Shown: positions 1 through 8,891 of the stretch, piece after piece | How the letters are laid out: each line of letters starts with the position of its first letter | Position numbering within the stretch: the first letter of the stretch is position 1 | DNA from: Virgibacillus ihumii | GTDB lineage: Bacteria; Bacillota; Bacilli; Bacillales; Amphibacillaceae | DNA: 64,000 nt | Reading direction: 5' to 3' | Assembly (NCBI RefSeq): GCF_902726655.1 | Contig: NZ_CACVAN010000001.1 | Coordinates: 1,302,001-1,366,000, forward strand | Position numbers and translations under genes: made by a program | Notes under the pieces: model-generated | What the model saw: the letters and a program-made list of their open reading frames with translations, nothing else | Databases searched by the model: none | What the model was told of the DNA's origin: nothing

Positions 1-4
1 TAAG

Positions 5-34
5 GGAAAAATAGAGCCTTGTAATTCAGGCTCT
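5..34 (-). terminator. Rho-independent terminator of murC
   Basis: Just past the murC stop codon the minus strand reads AGAGCCT, an 8-nt loop, AGGCTCT, then A followed by a run of T. The 7-bp perfect stem plus U-tract is a standard intrinsic terminator. Confidence 0.85.
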
Positions 35-1357
35 TTACGCGTTTAATCTATTTTTGCCAGTCAAAGACAACTGTTCCTCGTATGCCTGCTGAAATTTTTG
101 GATATCACCGGCACCCATAAATATCAGCACACTGTCATCATCTTCCTGAAGTACATCTGTGTTGGACAATTCCAAAATTTCACTTCCATCAATCAGCTTC
201 TGTAAATCATAAATGGTAAGCATCCCGCTGTCTTCTCTTGCAGACCCGAAGATATCACACAAGTATACTTTATCAGCATTGCATAAACTATCGGCAAACT
301 CCTGCAGAAATGTTTTCGTACGTGAAAACGTATGCGGCTGAAAAATTGCAGTCACGGACTTACCGGGGTACTTCTTCCGGGCAGAATCAATAGTTGCGGT
401 AATTTCTTTCGGATGATGTGCATAATCATCAACCAATAATTGTTTGCCGATTCGCTTTTCAGTAAAACGCCGCTTGACGCCCTGGAATGTATCAAGAGCT
501 TTGATATCATCCGCCTTCATATTTTCATAATGACAGATTGCAATTACTGACAATGCATTAAGAATGTTATGGTCTCCGTACATTGGAATCTGAAAAGTAT
601 CATAGTACGTATTGCGGACGAACACATCAAATTCAGTTCCATCATCCGTTTCCAGTGTATTTTGCGCCTGAAAATCGTTTGTTTCTTCAAAACCATAATA
701 CACTACAGGAACTTTTGCCTGGATTTTTTGTAACTGCTCATCATCACCACAGGCGATAATTCCTTTTTTCACACGTTCTGCCATTGACTGAAATGCATTA
801 AACACATCATCAATACTCGTGAAGTAATCCGGATGGTCAAAATCTATATTGGTCATAATGGCATAGTCAGGTTCATATCTGAGAAAATGCCGCCGGTACT
901 CACACGCTTCAAACACAAAATATTTGCTATCCACATGCCCCTTTCCTGTACCATCGCCAATCAGATATGAAATAGGATACGTTTCATTCAATACATGCGC
1001 CAGCAATCCTGTTGTTGAAGTTTTTCCATGTGCCCCGGCCACAGCAATACTTGTGTACTGTTTGAGCCATTCCCCAAGAAATTCATGATATCTGTAGAAA
1101 GATAATCCTTTTCGTTTTGCTTCTTTTATTTCCGGATGATCATCAGAAAATGCATTTCCGGCAATTATCGTATATCCCTCTTCGATGTTACTTTCTGCAA
1201 AAGGGAAAATCGGGATATTCTTGTTTTCCAATGCTTCCTGTGTAAAAAAACGCTTTTCTACATCAGAACCTTGCACACTTTCCCCGGAATCATGAAGTAT
1301 TTGGGCAAGTGAACTCATCCCTGTCCCCTTGATACCAATAAAATGGTAAGTTGTCAT
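35..1357 (-). CDS. murC: UDP-N-acetylmuramate--L-alanine ligase MurC
   Basis: Cytoplasmic Mur ligase that adds L-alanine to UDP-MurNAc with ATP, the first step of peptidoglycan stem-peptide assembly. The 440-aa protein has the N-terminal Rossmann-like motif GIKGTGMSS (about residues 8-16), the ATP-binding loop [13 protein letters not shown] (about 105-117) and a C-terminal ligase domain containing [10 protein letters not shown], all hallmarks of MurC. Length matches the family (about 430-460). The ATG is preceded by GGAGG 9 nt upstream (1367-1371). It is the last gene of the minus-strand block and ends in its own terminator. B. subtilis also has murC beside the sftA homologue, which supports the call. 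Confidence 0.97.
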   Translation of the reverse strand: MTTYHFIGIKGTGMSSLAQILHDSGESVQGSDVEKRFFTQEALENKNIPIFPFAESNIEEGYTIIAGNAFSDDHPEIKEAKRKGLSFYRYHEFLGEWLKQYTSIAVAGAHGKTSTTGLLAHVLNETYPISYLIGDGTGKGHVDSKYFVFEACEYRRHFLRYEPDYAIMTNIDFDHPDYFTSIDDVFNAFQSMAERVKKGIIACGDDEQLQKIQAKVPVVYYGFEETNDFQAQNTLETDDGTEFDVFVRNTYYDTFQIPMYGDHNILNALSVIAICHYENMKADDIKALDTFQGVKRRFTEKRIGKQLLVDDYAHHPKEITATIDSARKKYPGKSVTAIFQPHTFSRTKTFLQEFADSLCNADKVYLCDIFGSAREDSGMLTIYDLQKLIDGSEILELSNTDVLQEDDDSVLIFMGAGDIQKFQQAYEEQLSLTGKNRLNA

Positions 1358-1491
1358 AAAAAAGAACCTCCAAAAAATATATAAAAACCGTTAATTTTCA
1401 ACTGAATATAATACAATTTTATTTATTTATTTCAACAGTTACTAAGTAATTATAGCAAAACTTTCCGTGGTGTAAAATAAATTATATTGCA

Positions 1492-2610
1492 TTAATCGTT
1501 TTGCGGGCGGAATTCCACTCGTTCCATTAACGGATTTGGACGGTATCGTCGCCCTTCTTTCGCTTCCCGAGTCCCATTAAGCAACACGTTGTCACCGGTG
1601 AAGCCGATATTAATTTTCAGGAGACTGCCACCTACACCATACATATCGACCGGAACTCCCAACTGTTCAAAATGACTGATTCGTTTTTCAGTAAATCCTC
1701 CAGTCACAACAATATTCACATGAGAAAAACCTTCATCGTCAAGAGCTTTACGAAGCGCGAACACCAGCTCCGGATTGACTCCCCTGGGATCAAATGTACC
1801 CATCAGGTGATGATTTCGTAAAAAATACTTATCAACAAGTGTCCTGGATGTATCTATTCGTACACCCTTAAGTTCGTTCCCAAAAACTTTGGCAACCTTT
1901 AGTGCATCTGTGATAACGTCATTATTATAATCAACAAGTGACACAAGATCATCTTCCGGAAACATTTCATGGTATGCTTGAGTTGCAGCCACCACATCCC
2001 CTCGGAACATCTGAATCATAGCGTGCGGCATCGTTCCCATTCCGTGTTTGCCCCACCATTCATTCATCGCATGTGTGGCCTGTGCTGTAGATCCGCCGAT
2101 AAATGCTGCATAACCGTCTCCGGCCTGCTGAGTATAATGATCATCACGATCACCCATGAAAATGATTGGCTTTTGTTTCCCTGAAGAACTGGCCGCTTTT
2201 ACCACATTATATACATTCGTTGCCACTGATGTTCTTCTAGCCAGAATACCATCAATGATCCCCTCCAGGAAACCAAACTGTTGATACGCACCTGAGATGG
2301 TCAACACCGTCTCGTATGGCTTTATTTTATCCCCATCCTTCAGTGAATGTATTTCAAGTGTCTCAGGCTTATCTGCAAAAGTATGTACCAGAGCAATAGC
2401 TTCATCTGTTCCACATAACACTGCATTGCTGCCTTTTTGGAAAAACTGCATCGTAACATGATTATTTGACAGCTTTTTTTCAACCATCTCTTTTGTTTTT
2501 AAAAAGTATACTGCGGAAAACCAACCTTCCTTTATGCGTTCATCAAATTTAAATGTTTTATTTGTCAGCCGTTTAATCGTTCCATTTAATTTTTGCTCAA
2601 TTTCCTTCAT
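1492..2610 (-). CDS. pncB: Nicotinate phosphoribosyltransferase
   Basis: Predicted to make nicotinate mononucleotide from nicotinic acid and PRPP, the entry step of NAD salvage (Preiss-Handler route). The 372-aa length and the sequence pattern (N-terminal FFQKG segment, RRTSVATNVYN, GGSTAQATHAMN near mid-protein, DTSRTLVDK and a C-terminal GVGGSLLKIN) fit the short NAPRTase-like family rather than the longer 490-aa Bacillus PncB. The gene starts at an ATG with AGGAGA 8 nt upstream. It stands alone between sftA and murC; I see no NAD-type regulator site. A closely related phosphoribosyltransferase with another substrate cannot be excluded from sequence alone. Confidence 0.82.
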   Translation of the reverse strand: MKEIEQKLNGTIKRLTNKTFKFDERIKEGWFSAVYFLKTKEMVEKKLSNNHVTMQFFQKGSNAVLCGTDEAIALVHTFADKPETLEIHSLKDGDKIKPYETVLTISGAYQQFGFLEGIIDGILARRTSVATNVYNVVKAASSSGKQKPIIFMGDRDDHYTQQAGDGYAAFIGGSTAQATHAMNEWWGKHGMGTMPHAMIQMFRGDVVAATQAYHEMFPEDDLVSLVDYNNDVITDALKVAKVFGNELKGVRIDTSRTLVDKYFLRNHHLMGTFDPRGVNPELVFALRKALDDEGFSHVNIVVTGGFTEKRISHFEQLGVPVDMYGVGGSLLKINIGFTGDNVLLNGTREAKEGRRYRPNPLMERVEFRPQND

Positions 2611-2689
2611 AACCGTTATCTCCTCTTGTCAATGTAGGTATTTAATTTTACAAGATTACTTATTTGCAGGTTCTGCAATTCGCTGCAAC

Positions 2690-2712
2690 AAAAATAATAC
2701 CCATTATTTTTT
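2690..2712 (-). terminator. Possible weak terminator after sftA
   Basis: An AT-only inverted repeat (AAAATAAT, short loop, ATTATTTT) follows the sftA stop codon and ends in T-rich sequence. The absence of GC pairs makes it a weak candidate. Confidence 0.35.
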
Positions 2713-4960
2713 ATGTTTCAATTTGAGCTTCAGATATGAGAACATCACGGGGCTTGCTGCCGTTCTGCTGGGCAATAATCCCCCTGTTTTCCATATCATC
2801 CATCAACCTTGCTGCACGGTTATACCCGATTTTAAAATGACGCTGAAGCAAAGATGTACTTGCGCTGTTCTGGCTGACTACAAATTCAATTGCTTCCTGT
2901 AGAAGTTCATCTTCATGATCATCATGGGAAATCTGTTCCAATAACTGTTCCTGCTCAAATGCATACTCAGGCTCCGCAATAGTCCGTGCATAGTCCGTAA
3001 TCCGTTCAATTTCTTCATCAGAAACAAAAGCGCCCTGCAGCCGGATGCTCTTGCCGGCTCCATTTTCCACGAACAGCATATCACCTTTGCCGAGTAATTT
3101 TTCAGCACCGCTTGTATCCATTATCGTTCTGGAATCCACCTGAGAGGAAACACTGAAAGCAATTCGTGTTGGAATATTAGCTTTAATCAGTCCTGTAATG
3201 ACATCAACCGACGGACGCTGGGTTGCCAAAAGAAGATGAATGCCGCATGCGCGCGCTTTTTGGGCGATCCGGCATATTGCATCTTCCACATCCTGTGGGG
3301 ATACCATCATAAGATCCGCCAATTCGTCAATCACGATCACCATGAACGGCAGCTTTTCATCCATTCGGTTTTGTCTTGCCATTTTTTGATTGTATCGCTC
3401 CACGTCCCTTACGCCTTCTGTTACAAATTTATCATAGCGTTCTTCCATTTCTTTAACCGCCCATTTTAATGCAGCAGTTGCCGCCTTTACATCTGTAATG
3501 ACCGGTGATATGAGATGGGGAATACCATTATAAGGTGCAAGTTCCACCATCTTTGGATCAATTAGTAAAAACTTCACATCGTTATGACTGGCTTTATATA
3601 ACATACTGATTAAAATGGTATTGATACAAACACTTTTTCCGGATCCTGTAGCACCTGCGATTAAACCGTGCGGCATTTTCTGGATATTTGTTATCATCGG
3701 GCTTCCCTCAATGCTTAATCCCAGTCCAACTGATAGTGGTGACGTGTCATGCTGAAAAACATCACTTTCGAAAATCTCCTGTAAGCCGACAATTTGCGGT
3801 TTCCGATTCGGGATTTCAATGCCAATTGTATTTTTTCCCGGTATAGGTGCTTCGATACGTATATCCTTTGCAGCCATATTCAGCTTTAAATCATCACTCA
3901 GGTTTTTTACTTTGCTGACCTTGACCCCCATTTCCGGCTGTACTTCAAAGCGTGTCACGGATGGACCTTGCGTTGTGTTCACCACTTTTGCCCGTACATT
4001 AAAATGTTTTAATGTCTTTTCCAGCAGGTCTTTCATTTCCTGCATCCATAGTTGGTCCTTTTCTGTCTTTGCTACCGGATCGTTCAATAAGTGATACGGT
4101 ATCGACGGATATTTCTTTTCCGGAACAGAAGGAGCGGGTGATACATTCGTTTCAAATTTCGGTTTCCTTTCACGATGTCTCCGTTTATCATTTGCCGACA
4201 TCATGACGTTAAAAGGCAATGGTTTCTGGTCACCGTCTTTTTTATTCTTCTTCTTTCTATCAAACCGCTTTTTCGTTTTCTGTTTCGAATTAGCGTTATG
4301 TTTTGAGGCCGGGACTGGATCTCCGTCCGGTTTTGCATCTAACTTTGGTGCCGATTCCTGAACTGGCTCCTGTACAAATTCTTGAACCGGTTCCTGGACA
4401 GATTCCTGTTTCAGTTTTTCTGTGACAGCCTGTTTTTGTTCAGAATTTACATTGTTTTCCTGATCGGATTGCACCCGTTCATCCGCATATGTATTCGTTG
4501 CAGCAGCTTCAGTCTCAGCGGTTTCCTCGATGATTTCTCCCACCCGATGTTTACGTTGATAAGCAGGTACATTCTCCGTCTCTTTTTCTTTCCTGCGCTC
4601 CTGAAAACCATAAATCGGTGACGGCACCGGTGTCGGCTCAAATGGCTTTTTGGAATAAAAATCATCCTGTTCTTTGTCCCGCTGTTTATGGGGCGTGTTT
4701 TGCTCGTGAGTTTCCGGAACAGATCGTCGTTTCTTTTTTCGGGCATATGCAGGAATGTCTGATGTTTTTTCCTCTTTCGGCTGATCCGGAATAACAGGAA
4801 AACGGAATGATTTTTTTTCAGGATACTGATACTTCATTTTCGCTTGGATATTGTCACTTCTATGCTCTATTTTTCGTCTTGGTTTCACTTCCGTCTGTTC
4901 TGTTTCTTCAGTTTCAACAAAAAGAAAGTTGTTGATTTTCTTTTTAAATTGATCCCACAT
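2711..4960 (-). CDS. sftA: DNA translocase SftA (FtsK/SpoIIIE family)
   Basis: Hexameric ATP-driven DNA pump that clears chromosomal DNA from the closing division septum. The 749-aa protein has a charged, low-complexity N-terminal third (about 1-270) without transmembrane segments, which points to the soluble SftA type rather than membrane-bound SpoIIIE. An FtsK motor follows with Walker A GATGSGKSV (near 437-445) and Walker B FMVIVIDELADLM. The C-terminal winged-helix gamma domain (about 685-735, STSLLQRHFKIGYNRAA) would read polarity sequences. The linker contains a VQEP/VQES/VQEF pentapeptide-like repeat near residue 190. An in-frame stop codon immediately upstream fixes the start, although the ribosome site is weak (GAGTGAAG). 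Shorter than B. subtilis SftA, mainly in the linker. Confidence 0.93.
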   Translation of the reverse strand: MWDQFKKKINNFLFVETEETEQTEVKPRRKIEHRSDNIQAKMKYQYPEKKSFRFPVIPDQPKEEKTSDIPAYARKKKRRSVPETHEQNTPHKQRDKEQDDFYSKKPFEPTPVPSPIYGFQERRKEKETENVPAYQRKHRVGEIIEETAETEAAATNTYADERVQSDQENNVNSEQKQAVTEKLKQESVQEPVQEFVQEPVQESAPKLDAKPDGDPVPASKHNANSKQKTKKRFDRKKKNKKDGDQKPLPFNVMMSANDKRRHRERKPKFETNVSPAPSVPEKKYPSIPYHLLNDPVAKTEKDQLWMQEMKDLLEKTLKHFNVRAKVVNTTQGPSVTRFEVQPEMGVKVSKVKNLSDDLKLNMAAKDIRIEAPIPGKNTIGIEIPNRKPQIVGLQEIFESDVFQHDTSPLSVGLGLSIEGSPMITNIQKMPHGLIAGATGSGKSVCINTILISMLYKASHNDVKFLLIDPKMVELAPYNGIPHLISPVITDVKAATAALKWAVKEMEERYDKFVTEGVRDVERYNQKMARQNRMDEKLPFMVIVIDELADLMMVSPQDVEDAICRIAQKARACGIHLLLATQRPSVDVITGLIKANIPTRIAFSVSSQVDSRTIMDTSGAEKLLGKGDMLFVENGAGKSIRLQGAFVSDEEIERITDYARTIAEPEYAFEQEQLLEQISHDDHEDELLQEAIEFVVSQNSASTSLLQRHFKIGYNRAARLMDDMENRGIIAQQNGSKPRDVLISEAQIET

Positions 4961-5041
4961 ACATCTTCACTCATTTCCATAATAATAGACGCTATTCATA
5001 TTTTATCAGTTTTTTTATTTTTTTGTAGGGGTAAAACGAAA

Positions 5042-5074
5042 GGCAACCCTTGTCCGAGACTCAGGTTGCCCAAA
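5042..5074 (-). terminator. Terminator of the ytpPQR operon
   Basis: After the ytpR stop the minus strand has GGCAACC, a 15-16 nt loop and GGTTGCC followed by a short T-rich stretch. Stem is perfect over 7 bp; the U-tract is interrupted. Confidence 0.7.
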
Positions 5075-5076
5075 GT

Positions 5077-5679
5077 TTAGAATTCAAACGGCTCGCCCGT
5101 CCGATAGGAGTCATCAAGGACATAAATCCCTTTTTCCTTTGGTGCATCAGGCAGCCCAAGTTCCTTCTGTGAACATATCATACCATTCGAAGGAACCCCG
5201 CGAAGTTCTGTCGGTTTTATTTTCATTCCGCTTGGCATTGTAGCACCTGGCTTGGCCACCACAACTTTTTGACCTGCATCAACATTAGGAGCGCCACAGA
5301 CAATCTGCAGTAATTCGTCACCTGCGTCAACCTGGCAGACACTTAATTTATCAGCATTTTCATGCGGATTTTTTGTTTTAACAAAGCCCACAACAAATTT
5401 TGGGCTCAAATCAATATCCAGCGAATCCTGTACCCCTTGTTTTTGAAAAACATCTTTCAACTGGTTAAGCAAATCTTCAGTCAGAGCTATTTTACCTTTC
5501 CCGGACAGATCAATATTGGTGGAAGCACGGAAAAGATTATACCCGACTACAGTACCGTCTTCTTTTGTGATTTTGGTGATATCACCAATGTTTTCATGCT
5601 TAACCTCATAACAATCAGCATCATCCAGTGGAAGAATCAGCACATCGCCGATTCCATCAGGATTATAAAAAATGTCCAT
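5077..5679 (-). CDS. ytpR: tRNA-binding domain protein YtpR
   Basis: Stand-alone homologue of the N-terminal part of phenylalanyl-tRNA synthetase beta chain. The C-terminal half (about 95-200) is an OB-fold tRNA-binding domain of the EMAPII/Trbp111 type, visible as [29 protein letters not shown] and [15 protein letters not shown]. Its cellular role is not established. I chose the ATG at 5679 because AAAGGATGG lies just upstream; the ATG nine bases earlier sits inside that ribosome site. The resulting 200 aa agrees with B. subtilis YtpR. It is the last gene of the ytpP-ytpQ-ytpR operon, 15 nt after ytpQ. Confidence 0.9.
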   Translation of the reverse strand: MDIFYNPDGIGDVLILPLDDADCYEVKHENIGDITKITKEDGTVVGYNLFRASTNIDLSGKGKIALTEDLLNQLKDVFQKQGVQDSLDIDLSPKFVVGFVKTKNPHENADKLSVCQVDAGDELLQIVCGAPNVDAGQKVVVAKPGATMPSGMKIKPTELRGVPSNGMICSQKELGLPDAPKEKGIYVLDDSYRTGEPFEF

Positions 5680-5694
5680 TTCAACCATCCTTTG

Positions 5695-6498
5695 TTATTC
5701 TGTTGGCCGATTTTTGGCAAGAATAAATATCGGCTCCAATTCTTTATTTTCATAAATGAACGGCAGCGACGTTATCGGAATTCTTCCCTCCGCAAAAAAT
5801 TTCATCGTCATCTGTGCCAGTACATCATATCCTGTCTTATTTTGAATATCTGCAAAAATAAGCACATCCTGATGCGGTACAGCAATAGCCAGTTCCCCTT
5901 TACTGTTTAATTTCATTTCTTCGAGGAATGCTTCATTTAAAATTCTGCTCGCATCGTAACCGTCCTGTTTTGCCACAAAATAAAAATCATTACCCGCGAC
6001 TGTATCTTTCTTATAATCATTGTTCAGTGAACGAATATTAAATGTGGCAATTTCATCAATCCGTTCCTGATTCCAGCCCTCTTTTTCAAGCATTGATTCG
6101 TCAATCAGCCGATATGATTTCCCGAGATCCAATGCATAATATACTCGTGTTTCAGCCGTATGCTCTTTACATACAAGCTTATCGCCTGACTTTGTCTTTG
6201 TTGCAAATGAGGTCGCCCGTATAACCGGATAGATATTTTTCTCCATGCCGGTTAATTCCTGTTCCTCATTCATAACCTTTAAAGCTTCCGTTACGTGTTC
6301 AACCAGATCATCAACAGCCTTTTCACCGCGCTCGTTGTACTTGGCAACTACGTTTGGAAGTGTAATCGTTATTCCCTGATTGGATTCTTTCCAGACTATG
6401 CGGTATGTGTCTTTATCCCTGTTGTAGGATATTCTGTAAGCGGGTCCTGCCAAACGCTCATCCAGTATTTTTTTCATTTTGATGCTCGTCATTTTCAT
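5695..6498 (-). CDS. ytpQ: DUF1444 family protein YtpQ
   Basis: Conserved Bacillales protein of unknown function (DUF1444). The 267-aa product begins MKMTSIKMKK, like B. subtilis YtpQ, and has no signal peptide, membrane segment or obvious catalytic motif; it appears cytoplasmic. GGAGG lies 9 nt before the ATG. It is 17 nt downstream of the thioredoxin-like ytpP and 15 nt upstream of ytpR, a conserved trio. The neighbours (a dithiol protein and a tRNA-binding protein) do not by themselves define a role. Confidence 0.88.
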   Translation of the reverse strand: MKMTSIKMKKILDERLAGPAYRISYNRDKDTYRIVWKESNQGITITLPNVVAKYNERGEKAVDDLVEHVTEALKVMNEEQELTGMEKNIYPVIRATSFATKTKSGDKLVCKEHTAETRVYYALDLGKSYRLIDESMLEKEGWNQERIDEIATFNIRSLNNDYKKDTVAGNDFYFVAKQDGYDASRILNEAFLEEMKLNSKGELAIAVPHQDVLIFADIQNKTGYDVLAQMTMKFFAEGRIPITSLPFIYENKELEPIFILAKNRPTE

Positions 6499-6515
6499 AT
6501 CATATATCCTCCTTC

Positions 6516-6833
6516 CTATCGTGGAAGTCCATCAATAAACGTTATAATCTCTTCTTTGGTTTTACGGTCTTTGCTTACAAACCTCCCAATTTCCTTACCT
6601 TCCTGAAACGCAAGAAAACTTGGAATCCCGAAAATTTCGTTTTCGCTGCAAAGATCGATGAATTGATCCCGATTAACCTTCAAAAATGTATATTGCGGAT
6701 ATTTTTCCTCGATTCCCGGCATTACCGGTTCAATTACACGGCAATCCGGACACCAACCTGCAGTAAATAATGCAATTACGTTTTCATTGGTCGTTAATTC
6801 ATTCCATTCTTCTATTGAAGCTACAGTTTTCAT
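6516..6833 (-). CDS. ytpP: Thioredoxin-like protein YtpP
   Basis: Small cytoplasmic thioredoxin-fold protein of 105 aa with the active site TAGWCPDC near residues 25-32 and the cis-proline region GIPSFLAF near 70-77. Classical thioredoxin has WCGPC, so WCPDC indicates a specialised dithiol protein of the YtpP type rather than TrxA. GGAGG stands 10 nt before the ATG. First gene of the ytpPQR operon. A sigma-A-like promoter (TTGATT, 17 nt, TATGAT at 6855-6883) lies immediately upstream, although it would give a very short leader. Confidence 0.9.
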   Translation of the reverse strand: MKTVASIEEWNELTTNENVIALFTAGWCPDCRVIEPVMPGIEEKYPQYTFLKVNRDQFIDLCSENEIFGIPSFLAFQEGKEIGRFVSKDRKTKEEIITFIDGLPR

Positions 6834-6955
6834 TATTCATCATCCTCCAACCCAATCATATCTTGCTTTACACTGCGAATCAATTCACAGACTTTAAAAA
6901 AATCATCTTGCAGCTTGAGCCGAAGTTTTTGTACAAAAGAAAACCAGCCACTCAT
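6833..6955 (-). CDS. Possible 40-aa small protein overlapping ytpP
   Basis: An open frame of 40 codons runs from an ATG in the loop of the preceding terminator hairpin to a TAA that overlaps the ytpP ATG by one base (TAATG). The predicted peptide starts MSGWFSFVQKLRLKL and ends in an acidic GLEDDE tail, an amphipathic helix in appearance. The stop-start overlap suggests translational coupling. Against it: there is no Shine-Dalgarno site, and a plausible ytpP promoter lies within the frame. I do not recognise a family. Confidence 0.3.
   Translation of the reverse strand: MSGWFSFVQKLRLKLQDDFFKVCELIRSVKQDMIGLEDDE
6855..6883 (-). promoter_or_regulatory. Candidate sigma-A promoter for ytpPQR
   Basis: Minus strand reads TTGATT, 17 nt, TATGAT. 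The expected start point is within a few bases of the ytpP ribosome site, so the leader would be unusually short. Confidence 0.4.
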
Positions 6956-6969
6956 CATGCTGGCTGGTT
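6936..6969 (-). terminator. Terminator of the lipoprotein gene
   Basis: The stop codon runs into AACCAGCCA, a 10-nt loop, TGGCTGGTT and TTCTTTT on the minus strand: a 9-bp perfect stem with a U-rich tail. Confidence 0.85.
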
Positions 6970-7517
6970 TAAAATTCGTCCTTTATATTGGTTACTGTAG
7001 TCGGATTGGAAGTTGATATTGATCTGGCAACTTTCATCAGTGCCTTTGAATCATTATCCAGTTGGTCTTTAGTTGTGTAAGTAGTGATTTTTACTCCGCC
7101 TAAGCCAACCTGCAGTTCATAATTATCTTCTTCATCATGTGACCGGATACGGATATAGCCGAATTTATTATCATCTTTAAACGACTCAAGCAACAATGCC
7201 GACTCCGTTTTTGCAGTCTTATAGCCCAATTGACTGGCTGCACCTTCAAGACTGTTATGAAAAACAATATATGTCTGATCGCCGTCTTTTAAAATAACAT
7301 TATTTTTACCAGTTTCTTTAACTTCCATCCGGTCTGGCAGATACAATGAAAAACCATCCATTTCATGATTTGCTTCCGCCGTTTTATTGGAGTTAAACAC
7401 TGCTTCAGCTGATTTTTCAGCATCATTTACCGCTTCTTCTTCCGACTGAAAACTGCAGCCAAACAACACTGCAGTCAGAAAAAGTACGGCAACAATAAGT
7501 TTGTACCTCTTTTCCAT
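6969..7517 (-). CDS. Predicted lipoprotein, unknown function
   Basis: The 182-aa product starts with a lysine/arginine-containing n-region (MEKRYK), a hydrophobic core and a lipobox ending LFGC at about residue 21, so it should be exported, diacylated on Cys and anchored on the outer face of the membrane. The mature part is acidic and has no motif I recognise; the middle (YLPDRMEV to IVFHNSLEG) looks like a small beta-rich domain. GGGGGA precedes the ATG. It is monocistronic: own terminator downstream, divergent from ytoQ. No function is assigned. Confidence 0.8.
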   Translation of the reverse strand: MEKRYKLIVAVLFLTAVLFGCSFQSEEEAVNDAEKSAEAVFNSNKTAEANHEMDGFSLYLPDRMEVKETGKNNVILKDGDQTYIVFHNSLEGAASQLGYKTAKTESALLLESFKDDNKFGYIRIRSHDEEDNYELQVGLGGVKITTYTTKDQLDNDSKALMKVARSISTSNPTTVTNIKDEF

Positions 7518-7615
7518 TTTTGTTCCCCCTGAAACAGTACAATTTACCTCTTTACATAATACTATGATTTTGGAAATTTACAAGAAGTATGTTTTTCCAA
7601 TACAATTGGAAATAG

Positions 7616-7643
7616 TTGCGAATTTTAGTAATAAAGGTAACAT
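7616..7643 (+). promoter_or_regulatory. Candidate promoter of ytoQ
   Basis: TTGCGA, 16 nt, TAACAT lies about 35 nt before the ytoQ start. Fair match to sigma-A; not decisive. Confidence 0.35.
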
Positions 7644-7676
7644 GGAAGACAGATATAAAAAATGGAGGGGATATTA

Positions 7677-8117
7677 ATGGATCTGACTGTATATTTAGCC
7701 GGACAAATTCATGATGACTGGCGTGAAAAAGTAAAAGCCAAGGCAAAAGAAAAAAGCTTGCCGATTTCGTTTGTATCACCGCAGACAAATCACGAACGAT
7801 CCGATAATGTCGGGGAAGATATTCTTGGAGAGCAACCGAACAAAACAGTTAAAGATGATGCTGCATCCGACATCAATAACTTCAGAACTGAGGTATTAAT
7901 GCAGAAATCCGATGCGGTTATTGCATTATTCGGGGAAAGTTACAAGCAGTGGAATACCGCAATGGATGCGAGTGCAGCCATTTCAATGAATAAACCGACC
8001 ATTATCGTACGTCCGGACTCACTGGTGCATCCGCTGAAGGAGCTATCAAACAAAGCGAATGTAACCGTTGGAAACATCGACCAGGCACTGGATGTATTAG
8101 CCTACATTTATGAATAA
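7677..8117 (+). CDS. ytoQ: YtoQ family protein (nucleoside deoxyribosyltransferase-like)
   Basis: The 146-aa product begins MDLTVYLAGQIHDDWR and contains SPQTNHERSDNVGEDILG and VIALFGESYKQWNTAMD, the pattern of the YtoQ family, which is grouped by fold with nucleoside 2-deoxyribosyltransferases; enzymatic activity is unproven. The GGAGGGG at 7664-7670 with 6-nt spacing selects the ATG at 7677; an upstream in-frame ATG at 7662 overlaps that site and is rejected. Single gene, ending in a strong hairpin shared with the convergent DUF84 gene. Confidence 0.88.
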   Translation: MDLTVYLAGQIHDDWREKVKAKAKEKSLPISFVSPQTNHERSDNVGEDILGEQPNKTVKDDAASDINNFRTEVLMQKSDAVIALFGESYKQWNTAMDASAAISMNKPTIIVRPDSLVHPLKELSNKANVTVGNIDQALDVLAYIYE

Positions 8118-8126
8118 GGAAGTAGT

Positions 8127-8156
8127 AAGCAGCGGGAACCCCCGTTGCTTATTTTT
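8127..8156 (+). terminator. Terminator of ytoQ
   Basis: AAGCAGCGGG, short loop, CCCGTTGCTT then ATTTTT: a 10-bp stem with one G-T pair, overlapping the 3' end of the convergent gene. Confidence 0.88.
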
Positions 8157-8652
8157 GGCTGAAGTCATACTGCCCTTTTAAAAGTGTAACAACATGTACA
8201 AACATTTCTTTCCGCGAAATCAGTTCATTCGTAAAGATACCAATAGCACCTTCTTTTTTACGGACGTCTTTTCGTTTCGCGAAATCGTCCATTATATCAC
8301 CAAGCTCCATCCCTTGATTAAGTTTGGCTGAAAATTCCTGCGGGAGCTGAATTCTGGCACCACCAGCGGTAAAGGTAGTGCCATCACTGTGGACAAGTGC
8401 ACCCCAATTCGTTACATACAGCTGATTGTCCAGTGTCATCACACCACCTTCCAGCCCAATACCAATGTCACACGTTGACTCTGTTACACATTGCCGGGCA
8501 CGATTTATAGCACCGCGCCGGGTTTCCTCATCCGTCTGAGGTTGGGCACTGACCTGAGATGTTACCTCAATTCCAGTAACATTATCAACATGAAATACCG
8601 ACCCCACAGCCTCGATTTTAGCAGGATTTTTCGACCCGATTAAAATTTTCAT
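8149..8652 (-). CDS. DUF84 inosine/xanthosine triphosphatase-like protein
   Basis: House-cleaning NTPase of the YjjX/DUF84 family, expected to hydrolyse non-canonical purine triphosphates (ITP, XTP). The 167-aa protein starts MKILIGSKNPAKIEAV, the typical SxNPxK substrate loop, and has GIGLEGGV at about residues 61-68 and a KKEGAIGIFT segment near 130, as in the family. GAGGTG lies 7-8 nt before the ATG. It is monocistronic and convergent with ytoQ, their terminators overlapping. Substrate specificity is inferred from family only. Confidence 0.85.
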   Translation of the reverse strand: MKILIGSKNPAKIEAVGSVFHVDNVTGIEVTSQVSAQPQTDEETRRGAINRARQCVTESTCDIGIGLEGGVMTLDNQLYVTNWGALVHSDGTTFTAGGARIQLPQEFSAKLNQGMELGDIMDDFAKRKDVRKKEGAIGIFTNELISRKEMFVHVVTLLKGQYDFSQK

Positions 8653-8710
8653 TCAAACACCTCATTTGTTTTTACACCACAATTTTTTCCAAAATTTAAT
8701 GTTGAAGATG

Positions 8711-8808
8711 AAGCTTAAACTCTCGAAGATGACCTTCCATCTCTCGAAGATGGCACTCAAACTCTCGAAGATGACCCTCCATCTCTCGAAGATGGCACTT
8801 AAACTCTC
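8711..8808 (+). repeat. 21-bp tandem repeat with 42-bp period
   Basis: About four and a half copies of a 21-bp unit with the core CTCTCGAAGATG. Alternate units differ (CTTCCAT/CCTCCAT versus ACTCAAA/ACTTAAA), giving a 42-bp higher-order period. Every second unit can form a small hairpin (CCATCT, 5-nt loop, AGATGG). Because 21 is a multiple of three, the array appears as an open frame with LSKM repeats, but there is no ribosome site and I do not call it a gene. Confidence 0.85.
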
Positions 8809-8855
8809 GAACTCAATCCCCCACACGTCAATATCAAAAATATCAAAACAAGATA

Positions 8856-8882
8856 AGCTGCCATCACTCTATGACAGCAGCT
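8856..8882 (-). terminator. Terminator of ytoP
   Basis: Minus strand AGCTGCTGTCA, 5-nt loop, TGATGGCAGCT (11 bp with G-T pairs) followed by a T-rich stretch, 10 nt after the ytoP stop. Confidence 0.75.
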
Positions 8883-8891
8883 CGATCAACT

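Noticed and set aside
8700..8820. CRISPR array
   Set aside because: The units are head-to-tail without spacers, and no cas genes are present anywhere in the window.
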